Source of the DNA: Gammaproteobacteria bacterium
GTDB taxonomy: Bacteria; Pseudomonadota; Gammaproteobacteria; JAJPIJ01
Direction: 5' to 3'
DNA: 49,619 nt
Assembly: GCA_021324815.1 (NCBI GenBank)
Contig: JAJPIJ010000050.1
Span: forward strand, 1-49,619
Below, piece after piece: positions 48,820 through 49,619 of the stretch (positions are counted from its first letter, which is position 1; the number at the start of each line of letters is the position of its first letter). The notes below the pieces were generated by a model. That model was not told the origin of the DNA, searched no databases, and saw only the letters and a list, made by a program, of their open reading frames with translations. The translations under genes and the position numbers were made by a program.

Positions 48820-49086
48820 CTACTCGTAATGCGTCCACATGCGGATGATTTTGATTACACGCTGTTTCTCGAGGACTTGATAGACGAGGCGATGCTGGAT
48901 ATTGATGCGGCGTGAATACGCCCCCTCCAGATCTCCAACCAGTTTCTCGTAGGGAGGCGGATTCTGATAGGGATTCTTTTCGACGATGTTCAACAGCCGT
49001 TGGGCCTTTTCTTTAAGCCCCGCTGATGCGATTTTCTTTGCGTCTTTCCCGGCCTGCCTGGTGTAGACGAGCGTCCACCTCACCAA
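48820..49086 (-). CDS. yoeB: Toxin of the YoeB/Txe family
   Basis: Predicted 88-aa RelE-fold mRNA interferase that cleaves mRNA on the ribosome and arrests growth when not bound by its antitoxin. The family pattern is clear in the N-terminal WTLVYTRQAGKDAKKIASAGL, the central KNPYQNPPPYEKLVGDLEGAYSRRIN and the end HRLVYQVLEKQRVIKIIRMWTHYE, where the C-terminal His-Tyr pair is catalytic in YoeB. Its start overlaps the antitoxin stop by seven bases, the standard antitoxin-first arrangement. It lies in a short accessory stretch between DUF3501 and an IS element end. Confidence 0.94.
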   Translation of the reverse strand: MVRWTLVYTRQAGKDAKKIASAGLKEKAQRLLNIVEKNPYQNPPPYEKLVGDLEGAYSRRINIQHRLVYQVLEKQRVIKIIRMWTHYE

Positions 49087-49322
49087 TCAAGTTCCTTGCC
49101 GCACTTCTTGACAGGCGTGGCTAGCCCCTTGCGAATGGACTTCCTCATGCCGGGAATACTCAGAAGGTAGAGGGTCTCCTGAACCGCGTCCCAGTCCGAT
49201 TCAGATAGAAGTACGGCGCTGTTCCGCTTCCCCGTGATGCGGATCGGGCGATGGCTTTTTGCCGCCTCGTCAATCAGGCGGTATAGACCCGCGCGGGCCT
49301 TGCTGACGGTAAGTGTGCTCAT
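49080..49322 (-). CDS. yefM: Antitoxin of the YefM/Phd family
   Basis: Predicted 80-aa antitoxin. The N-terminal Phd/YefM DNA-binding domain is visible as STLTVSKARAGLYRLIDEAA followed by PIRITGKRNSAVLLSESDWDAVQETLYLL. The C-terminal tail (MRKSIRKGLATPVKKCGKELDW) should bind and neutralise the toxin. It is upstream of yoeB with a seven-base overlap, and the complex is expected to repress its own promoter. A CGTACGT/ACGTACG dyad ten bases upstream of the start, close to the GTAC-containing palindromes used by YefM-YoeB, supports this. Confidence 0.94.
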   Translation of the reverse strand: MSTLTVSKARAGLYRLIDEAAKSHRPIRITGKRNSAVLLSESDWDAVQETLYLLSIPGMRKSIRKGLATPVKKCGKELDW

Positions 49323-49331
49323 GGAAGGCAG

Positions 49332-49349
49332 CGTACGTGAAAACGTACG
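49332..49349. promoter_or_regulatory. YefM-YoeB autoregulatory operator
   Basis: CGTACGT (49332-49338) and ACGTACG (49343-49349) form a perfect dyad around GAAA, ten bases upstream of the yefM start. The nested GTAC cores resemble the TGTACA-type operators known for this family. Confidence 0.65.
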
Positions 49350-49391
49350 TCACATCAAGTGGCCTAAAAACGCAACCCAAAAGCCGCAAGT

Positions 49392-49472
49392 GACGAGGAG
49401 AAGACCTCCTCGGTGCACTTCCTGCGCTTCGAATTCACGCCCGCGATGATTGCCGCACTGAAGCAGGGCGCC
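49392..49472 (+). pseudogene. Fragment of a diverged DUF3501 gene
   Basis: This stretch encodes DEEKTSSVHFLRFEFTPAMI and then AALKQGA, matching residues near 138-163 of the intact DUF3501 protein (48592-48672), offset by 800 bases. Most nucleotide differences fall at third codon positions, so it derives from a related but distinct copy rather than a fresh duplication. It has no start and runs out of homology after about 27 codons. Confidence 0.75.
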
Positions 49473-49536
49473 GAGCGAAGCGAGGGAACCCATGGCAGCG
49501 CTTCGCGACGACATGGGCGGAATCTTCCCCCGATTT

Positions 49537-49619
49537 TGTTGACACCGGGTTTTCATGCCTGCAGTTTCTCATACGTCGCGGGCGACACGTAGTTAAGCGA
49601 TGAGTGAAGTCTATCGCGA
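49537..49619. mobile_element. End of an IS3-family insertion sequence (continues past the window)
   Basis: The sequence beginning TGTTGACACCGGG at 49537 starts with TG, as IS3-family ends do, and is followed by the transposase 3' end on the minus strand. The other end and the rest of the element are outside the window, so target duplications cannot be checked. Confidence 0.6.
49553..49618 (-). CDS. IS3-family transposase, C-terminal end (partial)
   Basis: Only the last 21 codons are present, reading RDRLHSSLNYVSPATYEKL and a two-residue tail before the stop. The motif R-L-H-S-S-L-N-Y-V-S-P-A-x-Y-E is the well-known C-terminus of the DDE integrase-type OrfB of IS3-family elements. The rest of the gene lies beyond the right edge of the window on the minus strand, so completeness and activity cannot be judged. 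Its 3' end is 16 bases from the presumed IS terminus. Confidence 0.85.
   Translation of the reverse strand, partial: RDRLHSSLNYVSPATYEKLQA

Overview
This is a GC-rich, gene-dense bacterial chromosome segment. It most resembles a gammaproteobacterium. The order uvrC-pgsA-tRNA-Gly-tRNA-Cys-tRNA-Leu matches E. coli, and epmB/efp/epmA, greB, mazG, xseB-ispA and Lpp/L,D-transpeptidase-type envelope genes are present. The species cannot be named from this sequence. Several features point to a metabolically versatile environmental lineage: a methanofuran-type cofactor operon, an agmatine polyamine route, a 3-hydroxybutyrate/acetoacetate operon and a rubrerythrin/Fe-S/DUF3501 cluster.

Layout. Positions 1-4.3 kb: the 3' end of pntB, a dual-PAS GGDEF/EAL protein, a zinc alcohol dehydrogenase and a peptidoglycan-binding lipoprotein with a CRP-like site upstream. 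4.2-8.1 kb: remnant of an outer-membrane barrel gene, tRNA-Ser, a Nudix gene, uvrC, pgsA and three tRNAs. 8.1-12.2 kb: four overlapping genes directly behind tRNA-Leu (ATP-grasp MfnD-like, ASKHA MfnF-like, pabB, amino-acid-kinase MfnE-like), read as a C1-carrier cofactor operon. 12.5-15.1 kb: EF-P and its beta-lysylation enzymes EpmB and EpmA. 15.2-17.2 kb: a DinG-family helicase behind an AT-rich island. 17.1-22.9 kb: an operon for arginine to agmatine to putrescine with a deoxyhypusine-synthase-like enzyme. 23-25.7 kb: two small cytochromes c, a PagL-like protein and a Sel1-repeat protein.

25.8-34.7 kb appears to be a sigma-54 circuit. It holds a cyclic-nucleotide-binding membrane protein, a GAF-PAS-AAA-Fis activator, and two sigma-54-type promoters with the invariant GG-N10-GC. 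One promoter lies before a 76-aa protein and an SDR that has lost its catalytic Tyr and Lys. The other lies before bdh-adc-ndh-patatin-doxX. Both have CCACG/CGTGG half-sites upstream.

34.9-46.1 kb is mostly housekeeping and envelope: nitroreductase, moaB, L,D-transpeptidase and a convergent Lpp-like lipoprotein, two Nudix/MazG housecleaning enzymes, aminotransferase, greB, HNH nuclease, folE2, ispA and xseB. 46.2-48.8 kb is a rubrerythrin / heterodisulfide-reductase-like / DUF3501 cluster behind a strong promoter and a palindromic operator. 48.8-49.6 kb is accessory: a YefM-YoeB toxin-antitoxin pair, a diverged fragment of DUF3501 and the end of an IS3-family element that continues past the window. 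No rRNA genes, CRISPR array or prophage were seen.
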